A stretch of 64,000 nt of DNA from Apibacter mensalis (GCF_001418685.1 NZ_LIVM01000003.1:62001-126000), one strand, 5' to 3'. Positions 19,715 through 29,241 are shown, numbered from the stretch's first letter. Notes: generated by a model not told the origin, from the sequence alone. A program made the numbers and translations.

Positions 19715-21142
19715 TTATATTTGGGTAAGACGTAAAGTATTAGTCAAACTATTTGCGAAAGACGGCATAGCATTAAGATTGATTACAAAATCTCCTGATT
19801 TTATATAACCTTTTTCTTTAATATTTTTATTAACTTCGACTACCGTTTCATCAGTACTTTTTAGACCCTCATATAAATATGCTTTTACACCCCATAACAA
19901 GCTTAGCATATTGATGATTCTTTTATTGGATGTAAACACAATTATATTAGCTAGCGGACGATGAGATGAAATTTGAAATGCCGTATATCCTGATTGAGTT
20001 AAAGTAATAATAGCTTTCGCACCTACTTGACCAACCATACCCGCAGCATTATAACAAATCATATCTGTTATATAACGTTCACTACCTTTTTTAGGATAAT
20101 GTAATGGTATTTGAATATGATGATCATCCTCTACGCTTACAATAATCTTCGACATATTCTCTATTACTTCAACCGGATGTTTACCTACGGATGTTTCTCC
20201 ACTCAACATAACAGCGTCTGCTCCATCTAATACTGAATTGGCAACGTCATTGACTTCTGCCCTAGTAGGTGTTAATCCGTCGATCATGCTTTCCATCATT
20301 TGAGTCGCTATAATAACAGGTTTACATTGAGTTTTACATATGCTAACCAGATTTTTTTGAATTAAAGGAACTTTTTCCATTGGAATTTCAATTCCTAAAT
20401 CTCCTCTGGCTACCATAATACCATCAACAACATGAACTATTTCTTCAATATTAGTTATAGCTTCCGGCTTTTCAATCTTTGCTATAATTGGAATTTTATG
20501 GTTACAATGCTTTTGTATTAAATTTTGTAAATCGATTACATCTTCTTTATGTCTAACAAAAGACAGTGCAATCCAATCAAATTCGTATTTAATCGCAGTC
20601 ATTGCATCTTTAATGTCCTTTTCCGTTAAAGCCGGTAAGGAAATTTGAGTATTAGGTAAATTAACTCCTTTTTTAGATTTTAATGGACCTCCTTGAATAA
20701 CTTTTGCTACTACTTTATCTGTTAAATTAGTTTCAACTACTTCAAAAATTAATTTTCCGTCATCTAATAGTATTCTTTCCCCAACTTTTACATCTTTAGC
20801 AAATTGTGGGTAGCTCATATAAACTTGTTTTGCATCTCCTTCTATATTTTCACTTGTAAACGTGATTATATCTCCGGCATTAACAATAGTTCCTTCTTTA
20901 ACAACACCTACTCTTAATTTAGGCCCTTGTAAATCGGCTAATAATGCTACACTAAAACCATGTTCTTCATTAAGGTCTCTTACAGTACGCACCCATTTTT
21001 TTACAACTTCTTCTTCTGCATGAGAGAAATTCACTCTAATTACATTTACACCCGCTTTAAACATTTTTAATAGTATATCCTTATCTTCAGATGCTGGCCC
21101 AATAGTAGCTACTATTTTCGTTTTTTTTCTAAATCCACTCAT
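19715..21142 (-). CDS. pyk: Pyruvate kinase
   Basis: At 475 residues, this has the usual length for bacterial pyruvate kinase, which converts phosphoenolpyruvate and ADP to pyruvate and ATP in the last step of glycolysis. Seen motifs: KIVATIGPAS at the N-terminus, NFSHA, LLADLQGPKLRVG, the catalytic-Lys region IIAKIEKPEAI, metal-binding GIMVARGDLGIE and IIATQMMESMI. The start overlaps the stop of the upstream gene by one base (TAATG), so translation is probably coupled. It is the last gene of the acpP-fabF-rnc cluster, an arrangement common in Flavobacteriia. Confidence 0.97.
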   Translation of the reverse strand: MSGFRKKTKIVATIGPASEDKDILLKMFKAGVNVIRVNFSHAEEEVVKKWVRTVRDLNEEHGFSVALLADLQGPKLRVGVVKEGTIVNAGDIITFTSENIEGDAKQVYMSYPQFAKDVKVGERILLDDGKLIFEVVETNLTDKVVAKVIQGGPLKSKKGVNLPNTQISLPALTEKDIKDAMTAIKYEFDWIALSFVRHKEDVIDLQNLIQKHCNHKIPIIAKIEKPEAITNIEEIVHVVDGIMVARGDLGIEIPMEKVPLIQKNLVSICKTQCKPVIIATQMMESMIDGLTPTRAEVNDVANSVLDGADAVMLSGETSVGKHPVEVIENMSKIIVSVEDDHHIQIPLHYPKKGSERYITDMICYNAAGMVGQVGAKAIITLTQSGYTAFQISSHRPLANIIVFTSNKRIINMLSLLWGVKAYLYEGLKSTDETVVEVNKNIKEKGYIKSGDFVINLNAMPSFANSLTNTLRLTQI

Positions 21143-21624
21143 TATGTAGGTAATATCAAATTTTCTAAATTTCTTATTTTAATTTTATCTATATTTATTT
21201 CACTAAATTTATAAATATTTTTAAGATTTCCCAAATCTATATAGAATTCTTCATCTAATAAGAAGTCTGATTTTAAGAAATAATTGAAATATTTATATTC
21301 AGGAATTAAGATTTTAATTTTTTCGATCTCATCAAAAAAACTATCATTTTCATATATAGGTTGAGGGTAGGAAATGTTACTAATTAATTCTATTTTTTGT
21401 TTAGTCTTTTCATGAAAAAACCTGTAAATTGAAAAAATATAAGTAATTCCATCTTCTATTATTTGTTGATCATTAACACGCTTAAAATTTAAGTTACAAT
21501 TCTTATTTAAATAGAATACAAAATCATAATCTTTATTAATATATGATTTAAATCCTAATAAATTAAAATCAAATACCGGGTCATCAATCTCCCAATCTAA
21601 AGAATATGTTTTTAATACACTCAT
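21142..21624 (-). CDS. IPExxxVDY-family protein (function unknown)
   Basis: This 160-residue protein is assigned to the IPExxxVDY family of Bacteroidota from its position between rnc and pyk and the diagnostic region KILIPEYKYFNYFLK (about 108-122). Here VDY is replaced by FNY. There is no signal peptide or membrane helix; it is rich in Asp, Asn, Ile and Phe, with two early motifs LDWEIDDPVFDFNLLGFKS. It overlaps rnc by 4 bp (ATGA) and pyk by 1 bp. No biochemical role is known to me. The fixed neighbourhood suggests a link to RNA processing or central metabolism. Confidence 0.75.
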   Translation of the reverse strand: MSVLKTYSLDWEIDDPVFDFNLLGFKSYINKDYDFVFYLNKNCNLNFKRVNDQQIIEDGITYIFSIYRFFHEKTKQKIELISNISYPQPIYENDSFFDEIEKIKILIPEYKYFNYFLKSDFLLDEEFYIDLGNLKNIYKFSEINIDKIKIRNLENLILPT

Positions 21625-22370
21625 TTGCCTTGCAAAGAATTAAAGTACTTGTTTAAACTATGATAGGCTCTTCTAGAAGCACTCTCTTCAGCTTTTTTCT
21701 TAGATGTAGCCCTTCCTTTAGCAATAATCTTATTATCTAATTGAATTATGGAATTAAAGATTAAAGATTCTTCTGCATTTTCTTCTTGAAATGTATTAAA
21801 GATGATTTCAAATTTATTTTTTTGAGCCCATTCTATTATTAAGCTTTTGTAACTTGCGATTCTTTTTTCAAGCTGTTCAAAATTTTCCTGCTTGATGAGT
21901 GTTTCTTTAATAAAATTTCGACAAAATTCAAAGCCACTATCTATATAAATTGCTCCAACCAGTGCTTCATACAAATTTCCATTTATATTTTCACCCAAAT
22001 TGGTGTTTTGCCTCTTTTGAAGAAATGAGGTTAATTTTAAATCTGCTCCTAACTCATTTAAGAATTTTCTGTTAACCAACTTGGATCGCATCTGAGTAAG
22101 ATAACCTTCTTTTTTGTCAGGTGCCTGATGATATAAATAGTCAGATACAATACTTGATAATATTGAATCACCTAAAAATTCTAATCTTTCGAAATTTTTA
22201 TTATCATTATTTATCGAGGAATGTGTAAAACACTCATAAAAGATCAAAATATTGGATGGTTTATAACCAATAAGATTTTCAATTTTCTTTTTAAAAGTTG
22301 TTTCCTCTTTTTTTTTAGAATTTTGTTTAAATAAATATGAACATAAAAGTATTCTTTTCCAAATACTCAT
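21621..22370 (-). CDS. rnc: Ribonuclease III
   Basis: This 249-residue double-strand-specific endoribonuclease processes rRNA precursors and structured RNAs. The RNase III signature FERLEFLGDSIL (about 60-71) carries the metal-binding E/D residues, and the second acidic site is in NLYEALVGAIYID. A C-terminal double-stranded RNA-binding domain (about 180-245) ends with KKKAEESASRRAY. There is a basic N-terminal extension of about 25 residues. The gene starts 19 bp after fabF, in the same operon as acpP. Confidence 0.95.
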   Translation of the reverse strand: MSIWKRILLCSYLFKQNSKKKEETTFKKKIENLIGYKPSNILIFYECFTHSSINNDNKNFERLEFLGDSILSSIVSDYLYHQAPDKKEGYLTQMRSKLVNRKFLNELGADLKLTSFLQKRQNTNLGENINGNLYEALVGAIYIDSGFEFCRNFIKETLIKQENFEQLEKRIASYKSLIIEWAQKNKFEIIFNTFQEENAEESLIFNSIIQLDNKIIAKGRATSKKKAEESASRRAYHSLNKYFNSLQGK

Positions 22371-22389
22371 TTGTTAATAATCTCTTATT

Positions 22390-23640
22390 TTAAAATTTCT
22401 TTAAAATAACACATGCATTATGACCACCAAAACCAAAAGTATTACTCATTGCATAATTAACTTGCTTCTCTTTAGCTACGTTAAAAGTAAAATCTAATTT
22501 ATTATCAAACTCGTCATCATCTGTAAAATGATTAATTGTAGGTGGAACTTTATTTTCTTTAATAGCTACTATACACGCCAATGCTTCAATAGCACCTGCA
22601 GCACCCAATAGATGACCAGTCATGGATTTAGTAGAATTGATCTGAATGTTGTAGGAATGTTCACCAAATAATTTTAAGATAGCTTTAGATTCAGCTAAGT
22701 CTCCTAATGGTGTCGAAGTTCCATGGACGTTAATATGATTGATATCTGTTAATTTGATTCCAGCGTCCTCAATAGCATTTTTCATAACATTATATGCCCC
22801 AAATCCTTCAGGATGTGGAGCGGTCATATGATAACCATCGGAACTTAATCCACCTCCAACAACTTCAGCATAAATAGTAGCACCTCTTTTTACAGCATGC
22901 TCATACTCTTCTAAAATAAGTGTTCCTGCCCCTTCACCCAAAACAAATCCATCTCTGTCTTTATCGAAAGGTCTAGATGCAGTTTTAGGATCATCATTAC
23001 GTGTCGACATCGCATGTAAAGCATTAAAACCACCTACACCACTTGCTACTATCGCTGCCTCAGAGCCCCCTGTTATAATAATGTCTGCTTTACCTAATCT
23101 TAAAAGCATTAAAGCGTCAATTATTGAATTAGAGGATGAAGCACAAGCTGAAACGGTTGCATAATTAGGCCCTTTAAATCCATATTCGATTGAAATAAGA
23201 CCGGCGGTCATATCTGCAATCATTTTGGGGATAAAAAAAGGATTAAACCTTGGCGTCCCATTCCCTATAGCATATGTAGAAACTTCTTGCTCAAACGTGT
23301 TCAGTCCACCTATTCCGGAACCCCACACAACTCCTACTCTATCTTTATTTAAGTCAGGATATTCTAACATTTTACTATCGATTACTGCCTCTTTAGTAGA
23401 AATTAATCCAAATTGAGCACATCGATCATATTTACGAATATCTTTTTTTTCAAAATAATCCTCCGGATTATAATTTTTTACTTCGCAAGCAAATTTTGTT
23501 TTAAAATTTGTTGCGTCAAATAGAGTAATTGGACTAGCTCCACTAACTCCGCTTAATAAAGCGTTACAGTATTCTTTAAAATTATTCCCGATTGGAGTTA
23601 TTGCACCAAGTCCAGTTACTACTACTCGTTTTAAAGCCAT
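22390..23640 (-). CDS. fabF: Beta-ketoacyl-ACP synthase II
   Basis: This 416-residue condensing enzyme belongs to type II fatty-acid synthesis. The catalytic Cys (about C166) is in VSACASSSN; the two active-site His are in NVHGTSTPLGD and TGHLLGAAG. The glycine-rich C-terminus FGFGGHNACVIL is typical. The start MALKRVVVTGLGAITPIG fits the family. It lies 23 bp after acpP. This is the housekeeping elongation enzyme, distinct from the ketosynthase domains of the nearby polyketide operon. Confidence 0.97.
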   Translation of the reverse strand: MALKRVVVTGLGAITPIGNNFKEYCNALLSGVSGASPITLFDATNFKTKFACEVKNYNPEDYFEKKDIRKYDRCAQFGLISTKEAVIDSKMLEYPDLNKDRVGVVWGSGIGGLNTFEQEVSTYAIGNGTPRFNPFFIPKMIADMTAGLISIEYGFKGPNYATVSACASSSNSIIDALMLLRLGKADIIITGGSEAAIVASGVGGFNALHAMSTRNDDPKTASRPFDKDRDGFVLGEGAGTLILEEYEHAVKRGATIYAEVVGGGLSSDGYHMTAPHPEGFGAYNVMKNAIEDAGIKLTDINHINVHGTSTPLGDLAESKAILKLFGEHSYNIQINSTKSMTGHLLGAAGAIEALACIVAIKENKVPPTINHFTDDDEFDNKLDFTFNVAKEKQVNYAMSNTFGFGGHNACVILKKF

Positions 23641-23663
23641 ACTTTAATGTGTCTTTGTGTAAA

Positions 23664-23903
23664 TTATTGTTTGTTTACTTCTTCAATATAAGAAATAGCT
23701 TGACCAACCGTTGAAATCTTTTCTGCTTGATCATCAGGGATTTGAATATCAAATTCTTTTTCAAACTCCATGATTAATTCCACTGTGTCTAATGAATCTG
23801 CCCCTAAGTCATTTGTAAAACTTGCTTCTGGTGTTACTTCGCTTTCATCTACTCCTAGTTTATCAACGATGATAGCTTTTACTCTTGATGTAATGTCAGA
23901 CAT
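23664..23903 (-). CDS. acpP: Acyl carrier protein (fatty acid synthesis)
   Basis: This 79-residue acidic ACP has the pantetheine attachment serine S37 in [14 protein letters not shown]. It carries growing acyl chains for FabF and the rest of the type II system. It is the first gene of the acpP-fabF-rnc-IPExxxVDY-pyk cluster. It is clearly different from the free ACP at 14610, so the window has both a housekeeping and a specialised carrier. Confidence 0.98.
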   Translation of the reverse strand: MSDITSRVKAIIVDKLGVDESEVTPEASFTNDLGADSLDTVELIMEFEKEFDIQIPDDQAEKISTVGQAISYIEEVNKQ

Positions 23904-23935
23904 AACCTTTTATTTTTTTATTATAGTTTAGTCGG

Positions 23936-23943
23936 CAAATATA
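23936..23943 (-). promoter_or_regulatory. Predicted -7 box of the acpP operon
   Basis: The minus strand reads TATATTTG here, a perfect TAnnTTTG box. It would place transcription start near 23929, about 26 nt before the acpP ATG. No TTG -33 element is seen at the usual spacing. Confidence 0.45.
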
Positions 23944-24138
23944 AAAATTTTTTTACTATAATAATATTTTTTAATACTTTTTGATAGTTATATATATTCA
24001 TTAATGATTTTATTGTAATTTTATTAACTTTAAAATCAATATATTAAATCAAATTTAAATATACCTTTAAAATATTAATTATTTTTCTATTTTTCTATCA
24101 TATTTTGCTCGATTGTACTTATTGTTCATAATGAAATA

Positions 24139-24915
24139 TTAATTAAAAAATTTTTTTTCGATGTGGTTTAGCGAATCATAAACTCCCCTTCCATACTTAT
24201 ATGACGAAATGTAATTCGCTATTTTTTTTAAAGGTAACTCTGCATTATTTACTGCACATCCATAGAATGAATTTCCAATCATTTCTAAATCATTATAAGA
24301 ATCGCCAAATGAAAAAATTCTTCCATTTGTATTTTTTAAAATCTCTTGTAGTGCTAAGTATTTATTTATTTTTGAAGAAAATATTTCTATATAGGAACCT
24401 GAAGATGCAGTTATATGCACTCCTTTAAGATTGTTATTAAAATCACATGTTATATCTTGAATTTGTTTTTCCCCAACAACCAATATTTTTAAAACCTCTT
24501 GAGATTTATAATCCGATAATGTCAATGCACGATGTCTAACTCCTTTTACTTCTTTGCGGTATACTTCCGTTTCTAAAGACGAAGCATACCAAGTATCTTT
24601 TGTATAGAACCATATATTTGAATATTGATGCTTAACATTTAAAAAATAATTTACGATATCTTGTGGTATGGGATAGGTTTTAAGTGTCTTATTTTTATAG
24701 AGAATATGAGCTCCATTTAAAGCTACAATATAATCAATGATTAAGTCTTTATGTGAATACATATTTATTATTCCTTGAAAGGGTCGCCCGGATGCTAAAA
24801 CAACCTCTCCTAATTTTGAAGCTCTTTGCAATGCTTTTATACCGTATGTGTCTAAAAACGGGTTGCATGAAGCAGTTAATGTACCGTCAATATCTGAAAC
24901 AAAAATATTTTTCAT
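24139..24915 (-). CDS. HAD-superfamily (Cof-type, IIB) phosphatase
   Basis: This Cof-like hydrolase is about 258 residues. The nucleophile motif is FVSDIDGTLT at the very N-terminus, followed by VLASGRPF (motif II), a lysine region, and FGDSYNDLEM (motif IV). I chose the second Met (24915), giving MKNIFVSDIDGT, because family members begin a few residues before the DxD motif. An in-frame ATG at 24945 would add ten basic residues. Such enzymes dephosphorylate sugar phosphates or flavin/pyridoxal phosphates; the substrate is not predictable. It is a single gene, divergent from the exonuclease at 24997. Confidence 0.88.
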   Translation of the reverse strand: MKNIFVSDIDGTLTASCNPFLDTYGIKALQRASKLGEVVLASGRPFQGIINMYSHKDLIIDYIVALNGAHILYKNKTLKTYPIPQDIVNYFLNVKHQYSNIWFYTKDTWYASSLETEVYRKEVKGVRHRALTLSDYKSQEVLKILVVGEKQIQDITCDFNNNLKGVHITASSGSYIEIFSSKINKYLALQEILKNTNGRIFSFGDSYNDLEMIGNSFYGCAVNNAELPLKKIANYISSYKYGRGVYDSLNHIEKKFFN

Positions 24916-24970
24916 AATCTTTTTATATTTTTTAAAATTAATCAATATTATCTGAATTATAAGTTTTGAT

Positions 24971-24978
24971 TACCTTTG
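24971..24978 (+). promoter_or_regulatory. Predicted -7 box for the DEDD exonuclease gene
   Basis: TACCTTTG matches TAnnTTTG, with TTA 20 bp upstream (24948-24950) as a weak -33. The predicted start is near 24985, 12 nt before the ATG. Confidence 0.4.
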
Positions 24979-24996
24979 AATTATTAAATGTAAATT

Positions 24997-25692
24997 ATGT
25001 TATCTTCTATTCCTTTAAGACAAATTTTATTTCTTGATTTAGAAACCGTTCCTCAACAAGAAAAATGGAATGAATTATCTGAAAGAACTAAAGTTTTATG
25101 GGAGAAAAAAACTCAATTTCAAAGAAAAGAAAATGTTACTCCTGAAGAGTATTATTATGAAAGAGCCGGAATGCTTTCTGAGTTTGGAAAAATTGTATGT
25201 TTATCTTGTGGATTAATCATTGACGATAAAAAAATTCGTATCAAAAGTTTTTATGGAAATCATGAAAAAAAAATATTAACCGGGTTTAACGAATTGTTGA
25301 AATCAAATTATTTTAAATCAAATTTAATTTTATGTGCTCATAACGGAAAAGAATTTGATTTCCCTTATATAGCCAGACGAATGATTATCCATCAAATGGA
25401 ATTACCTAAAATTTTAAGATTGCATGGAAAAAAACCATGGGAAATTCCACATCTTGATACTATGGAATTATGGAAATTTGGAGATTATAAACATTATACT
25501 TCTTTGGATTTATTATCTCATATTTTTGGGTTGCCCTCTCCAAAAGATGACTTGAATGGAAGTGAGGTTTCTAACGTATTTTATAAAGATAAAAATTTCG
25601 AACGTATAAAATCATATTGTGAAAATGATGTGATTACACTTATTAATGTGTTCCGTAAGATGAGAAACGAATCAATTTTAGAAAGAGAATAA
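24997..25692 (+). CDS. DEDD-type 3'-5' exonuclease (PolB-like ribonuclease-H fold)
   Basis: This 231-residue stand-alone exonuclease domain has motif I FLDLETVP (D14, E16), motif II AHNGKEFDFPYIARR and motif III YCENDVITLINVF, as in predicted PolB-like 3'-5' exonucleases. It probably trims DNA or RNA 3' ends; no polymerase domain is attached. It is transcribed alone, its stop 2 bp from the convergent sulfatase gene, so the two mRNAs may overlap. Confidence 0.85.
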   Translation: MLSSIPLRQILFLDLETVPQQEKWNELSERTKVLWEKKTQFQRKENVTPEEYYYERAGMLSEFGKIVCLSCGLIIDDKKIRIKSFYGNHEKKILTGFNELLKSNYFKSNLILCAHNGKEFDFPYIARRMIIHQMELPKILRLHGKKPWEIPHLDTMELWKFGDYKHYTSLDLLSHIFGLPSPKDDLNGSEVSNVFYKDKNFERIKSYCENDVITLINVFRKMRNESILERE

Positions 25693-25694
25693 TA

Positions 25695-27758
25695 TTATTT
25701 ATTTTTAATTCGTAACATGTTGTTTTCAATAAAATAAAAGCAGGTTTGATAATTAGCTATTGCTTCTTCAGCTAGGGATGAATCAATAGATGTTGATTTA
25801 TTCATCTGAGTATCTTTAGTTACATTATATTGTTCAATTTTTTGATTAGGAGATAAAACAATTAATTTATTATCTTTTAAATATCCTAATTTTTGATAGG
25901 TTGCGATTAATGCTCTTGGTTGATAGGAACTATTAAATACATCTTGTCCATAAAAACGAGAGGAATAAGAGAAATGTAATTTTCCAAAAAGTGTTGGCAT
26001 GAGATCAATTTGAGAAACTATTTTAGAAAACTTTTCAGGTTTTATAAATCCCGGTGAGTATATAATAGCAGGTATTTTATATTTATCTAAGGGAATATCT
26101 TCTTTTCCTGCACTTGAAGCGCAGTGATCTGCTACAAATACAAATACTGTTTTGGAAAACCAGGAACGTTTTTTAGCTTCTTCAATGAACTTACCTATGG
26201 CATAATCCGTATATTTTACCCCTCCTTCTCTTGACTTACTTGTATTAGATATATCTATTTTTCCCGATGGAAAGGTAAATGGCCTGTGATTACTTACAGT
26301 CATAATATGTCCAAAAAAAGGTGTTTTATGTTTACTATTTTCATCAAAAATACGTATTGCTTTCATAAACATATCTTCATCACATACTCCCCATATATTT
26401 GCGAAACTTATTTCTTCTTTTTTAAATGAGTTCCTGTCAATAATGTTATAGCCATTTCCTCCAAAAAAAGTATTCATATTATCAAAATATCCATATCCAC
26501 CATAAAAATATTGAACCTTATATCCTCTACGTTTAAATAAATATCCTGTAGAATACATATGATCATTATTACTTCTTTTAATTAGACTTTCACCGGGTGA
26601 AGGGGGAATACAAAGAGTAACAGATTCTAAGCCTCTAACCGTTCTATTTCCCGTTGCATACATGTTGGTAAAAAAAAGTCCTTCGCTTGCCAATTTATCT
26701 AAATTAGTTGTTAAATTATGAGTATTACCAAAATCCTTTAAAAAGTTGGCGCTCATACTTTCTATGGTTACAAGGATTACATTTTTACGAAGTTCGGGAA
26801 GAGTATCTTTAATAATTTTAGAATTATTATTTTCTGACCACTGATTATTATAAACTTTAGCAATTATTGAAAAAGCTTTTTGTAAAGGTAATTTTGCATA
26901 AAATTTATCGTAATTTAAGGAACTGTCACTATATGCGCTAGAAAAGTGTATTAATCCATTTGCTTGCAACTCATTTACAAAGGTATTATCTGAATTTTCA
27001 TATTTTTCACATATTTTTAAAAGGAATATTGCACTTATGAATAGTAAAACATAAACTATACCGTTAATTAATTTTATTTTAAAATTGGGTAGATCCGCAA
27101 AATATTTCTTAGACCCTTTAAGGTAAAATATTGTAATCAATACTGAAATTAAAATTAATACAGAAAACATAGGAATAATAGGGTATGATTCTAATATATT
27201 CCCTATTACCTCATTAGTATAAATTAAATAGTCTACTGCTATAAAATTATATCTGACCCCAAACTCATTCCAAAATAAAAATTCGCTGATAACATTGAAA
27301 TTAATTATAAAAATGTATAAAAAGAAAATAAAAAAATATACACAATAACGCCATGTTTGCCTTATTTTAGGTATCAATAATAATATGGTAAAAGAAAATG
27401 CTTTTATAAGCACAAAAGTTTTAATTATGGTTGGTACAATACTGCCATAATCTTCAAAAATAGTTTTAAATAGAAACAAATAACCTAATAAAATTATAAA
27501 AAGCCCTAAAATAATATATTGTAAAGGTGATTTAAATTTTGAATCTGTAATAAAAGTTAGATGTATCCATAGAAAAATGAAAATTAAAACAGATACACCA
27601 TAATCATTAATTAAACCAATTGAAAATATTTTAAAATAATCAAGAACCGAAAAATTTGAATCAGTAACAGGGGAAAAGAGAAGTACTATTCTTAAGATTA
27701 AACCAACTATTATGTAAAAACTTGAAATTTTTATAAAAGGGGCTACTAATTTTATCAT
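25695..27758 (-). CDS. LTA-synthase-family membrane sulfatase/phosphotransferase
   Basis: This 687-residue protein has five or six hydrophobic helices in the first ~260 residues, then a periplasmic alkaline-phosphatase-like (sulfatase) domain. Motifs: VTIESMSANFL (metal-binding Glu), the nucleophile Thr region TGNRTVRGLESV, HIMTVSNHRPF and FVADHCASS. In Gram-positives this architecture makes lipoteichoic acid. In Gram-negatives relatives transfer phosphoglycerol or phosphoethanolamine to glycans or lipids, which is more likely here. The N-terminus follows the family layout. Confidence 0.88.
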   Translation of the reverse strand: MIKLVAPFIKISSFYIIVGLILRIVLLFSPVTDSNFSVLDYFKIFSIGLINDYGVSVLIFIFLWIHLTFITDSKFKSPLQYIILGLFIILLGYLFLFKTIFEDYGSIVPTIIKTFVLIKAFSFTILLLIPKIRQTWRYCVYFFIFFLYIFIINFNVISEFLFWNEFGVRYNFIAVDYLIYTNEVIGNILESYPIIPMFSVLILISVLITIFYLKGSKKYFADLPNFKIKLINGIVYVLLFISAIFLLKICEKYENSDNTFVNELQANGLIHFSSAYSDSSLNYDKFYAKLPLQKAFSIIAKVYNNQWSENNNSKIIKDTLPELRKNVILVTIESMSANFLKDFGNTHNLTTNLDKLASEGLFFTNMYATGNRTVRGLESVTLCIPPSPGESLIKRSNNDHMYSTGYLFKRRGYKVQYFYGGYGYFDNMNTFFGGNGYNIIDRNSFKKEEISFANIWGVCDEDMFMKAIRIFDENSKHKTPFFGHIMTVSNHRPFTFPSGKIDISNTSKSREGGVKYTDYAIGKFIEEAKKRSWFSKTVFVFVADHCASSAGKEDIPLDKYKIPAIIYSPGFIKPEKFSKIVSQIDLMPTLFGKLHFSYSSRFYGQDVFNSSYQPRALIATYQKLGYLKDNKLIVLSPNQKIEQYNVTKDTQMNKSTSIDSSLAEEAIANYQTCFYFIENNMLRIKNK

Positions 27759-28902
27759 TTAATTATTTATCGTATTTTATTTTAATTTTTATTATTTATT
27801 AAAATTAAAACTATTATTTTTTTTTCTTATATTATTTAAATTAATGAAAATAATTTATTAATCTTATAATAAGATATGAATTAATATTTATTTCTCGGTT
27901 ATTGCAAACAATCAAATATATAAAATTATTATAATTCACAAGTTGTTTAAATATGTTTAGTTTAATCAGATAATAAATGGTTTACAAGATTAACTATAAC
28001 TTGTACAAATAATGACATGAGGATTTATTTTTTTTATACTAAAAATTTATCTTTTTTATCTTACAAACATAATTTATTATCTATTTTTTATAAAAATTTT
28101 AAAAATTAGATAGCTATAATTTAAAGTAATACTTAACCATATTTATAAACTTGTTTTTACATTAATTTAATAAATTTTAATTTTAACTTTTATAATTCCA
28201 TTGTATAACATCAAATAACGATAAAATTTTACATGCAATATCATAGTAAATTACTTCCAGATATGGACTTTTAATATTTTATACATATTCGTATCTACTA
28301 CTTTCGGACAAATCAATGCCTTATCAATAGATTTTAAAACCTCAACTTCATCAAGCAAAAGTTGAACCAGCACAATCCCTAACTACAACTCCATTACCCT
28401 TTTCAGCAGAATCATTAAATATTAGTTAGAAATACTACTTGTATAATCTAGCCCTATCCAATCTACCGTTAACTTTCACTTTTACTTTGGATACTTATAT
28501 TGTATACTTTAACAAGATCAGAAATATCTATATGTACATACAATAGTAATAAATAATAAGCAGGTAATCCATAAAAACTTTTTTTTCATGTAATCTGGTT
28601 TTATCCTTTTTAGCTAATATTAATTATTTTAATAGAATTTTCAATCATATAAATATAGTATTTCTTTGAAAAATCATCTAGATATCACATCTCTATTACA
28701 ATAAACAATACTCACTTAATATCCGCCTGGTATAAAAACACTATTAGTAATAGTGTCTATATAAAATGTAAGTTTTATAACGCATAACTATAACAAGATG
28801 TTACCAAGAAAAATAATGATTATGTACCTTCAGTGCATATGATATCTCAATTAAATCATAACATAGATAACTTAATATGCATCTTATAAATGAAAATTTA
28901 AA
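27759..28902. other. Long AT-rich region with probable gene debris
   Basis: About 1.1 kb has no intact gene. 27759-28200 is very AT-rich with no recognisable signal. From about 28200 the composition becomes more protein-like. Short frame-broken stretches include one ending in FVSTTFGQINALSIDF (around 28285-28340), reminiscent of the end of a signal peptide, and one reading NNDYVPSVHMISQLN (around 28810-28855). Confidence 0.6.
28200..28880 (+). pseudogene. Possible decayed secreted-protein gene
   Basis: Several plus-strand segments in different frames look like remnants of one coding region. There is a hydrophobic stretch followed by FGQ (a common signal-peptide end in Flavobacteriia), then PAQSLTTTPLPF in another frame, then NNDYVPSVHMISQLN near 28830. 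All are broken by stops. No family can be named. An alternative is chance open frames in AT-rich DNA. Confidence 0.22.
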
Positions 28903-28933
28903 TTGCATAATCAAAAAAAACAACTTATCTTTG
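28903..28933 (+). promoter_or_regulatory. Predicted promoter of the pyrB-carA-carB operon
   Basis: TTG (28903-28905), 20 bp spacer, TATCTTTG (28926-28933): a full match to the Bacteroidota consensus TTG-N(19-21)-TAnnTTTG. The predicted start is near 28940, giving a leader of about 300 nt before pyrB. Confidence 0.7.
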
Positions 28934-28939
28934 TAGGAT

Positions 28940-29241
28940 TTTAAAAAATCGATTTAATAAAAATTTTGTATAATTACACTAATTAAATCTTTTGAATAAT
29001 TCTGAATCAATACCTGAAATAATAGCAAAAAAAGGAACTTTTACTCCTTACAGGAAATTTATTCACTTACTATTTCAGATTCAGGGCAAGAAATCATTTT
29101 TAGAAGATACCGGAAATATTTTTTTTAAATATTCATTTAAAACATCTTATTATTTAATAAGATGTTTTTTTTTATTTTTAAAAAGTATTAGTAGAAATTA
29201 CTGTATAAATAACGTCAATTAAACTAATATATATATAAATA
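28940..29241 (+). promoter_or_regulatory. pyr operon leader with putative attenuator
   Basis: The leader contains a long-range stem in which CTGAAT and CTGAAATA (29001-29040 region) pair with TATTTCAG-ATTCAG (29081-29095 region). A run of U residues lies near 29119-29126, and a strong intrinsic terminator lies at 29137-29172, ahead of pyrB. A TTG-initiated frame (28992-29222) runs through the U-run and the terminator. The layout recalls UTP-sensitive attenuation of enterobacterial pyrBI. PyrR-type control is an alternative, but I do not see a convincing PyrR-binding loop. Confidence 0.5.
29137..29172 (+). terminator. Intrinsic terminator upstream of pyrB (attenuator)
   Basis: The arms AAAACATCTTATTA and TAATAAGATGTTTT are perfectly complementary and followed by a run of T. 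It lies between the pyr promoter and the pyrB ATG (29242), so it must be bypassed for expression. Confidence 0.75.

Noticed and set aside
29050-29100. PyrR-binding loop in the pyr leader
   Set aside because: A weak GATT...AATC hairpin exists, but the loop does not convincingly match the PyrR consensus.
28992-29222. 76-codon TTG-initiated frame before pyrB as an ordinary protein gene
   Set aside because: It runs through an intrinsic terminator and has no family features. It is kept only as a possible leader peptide in the pyr leader.
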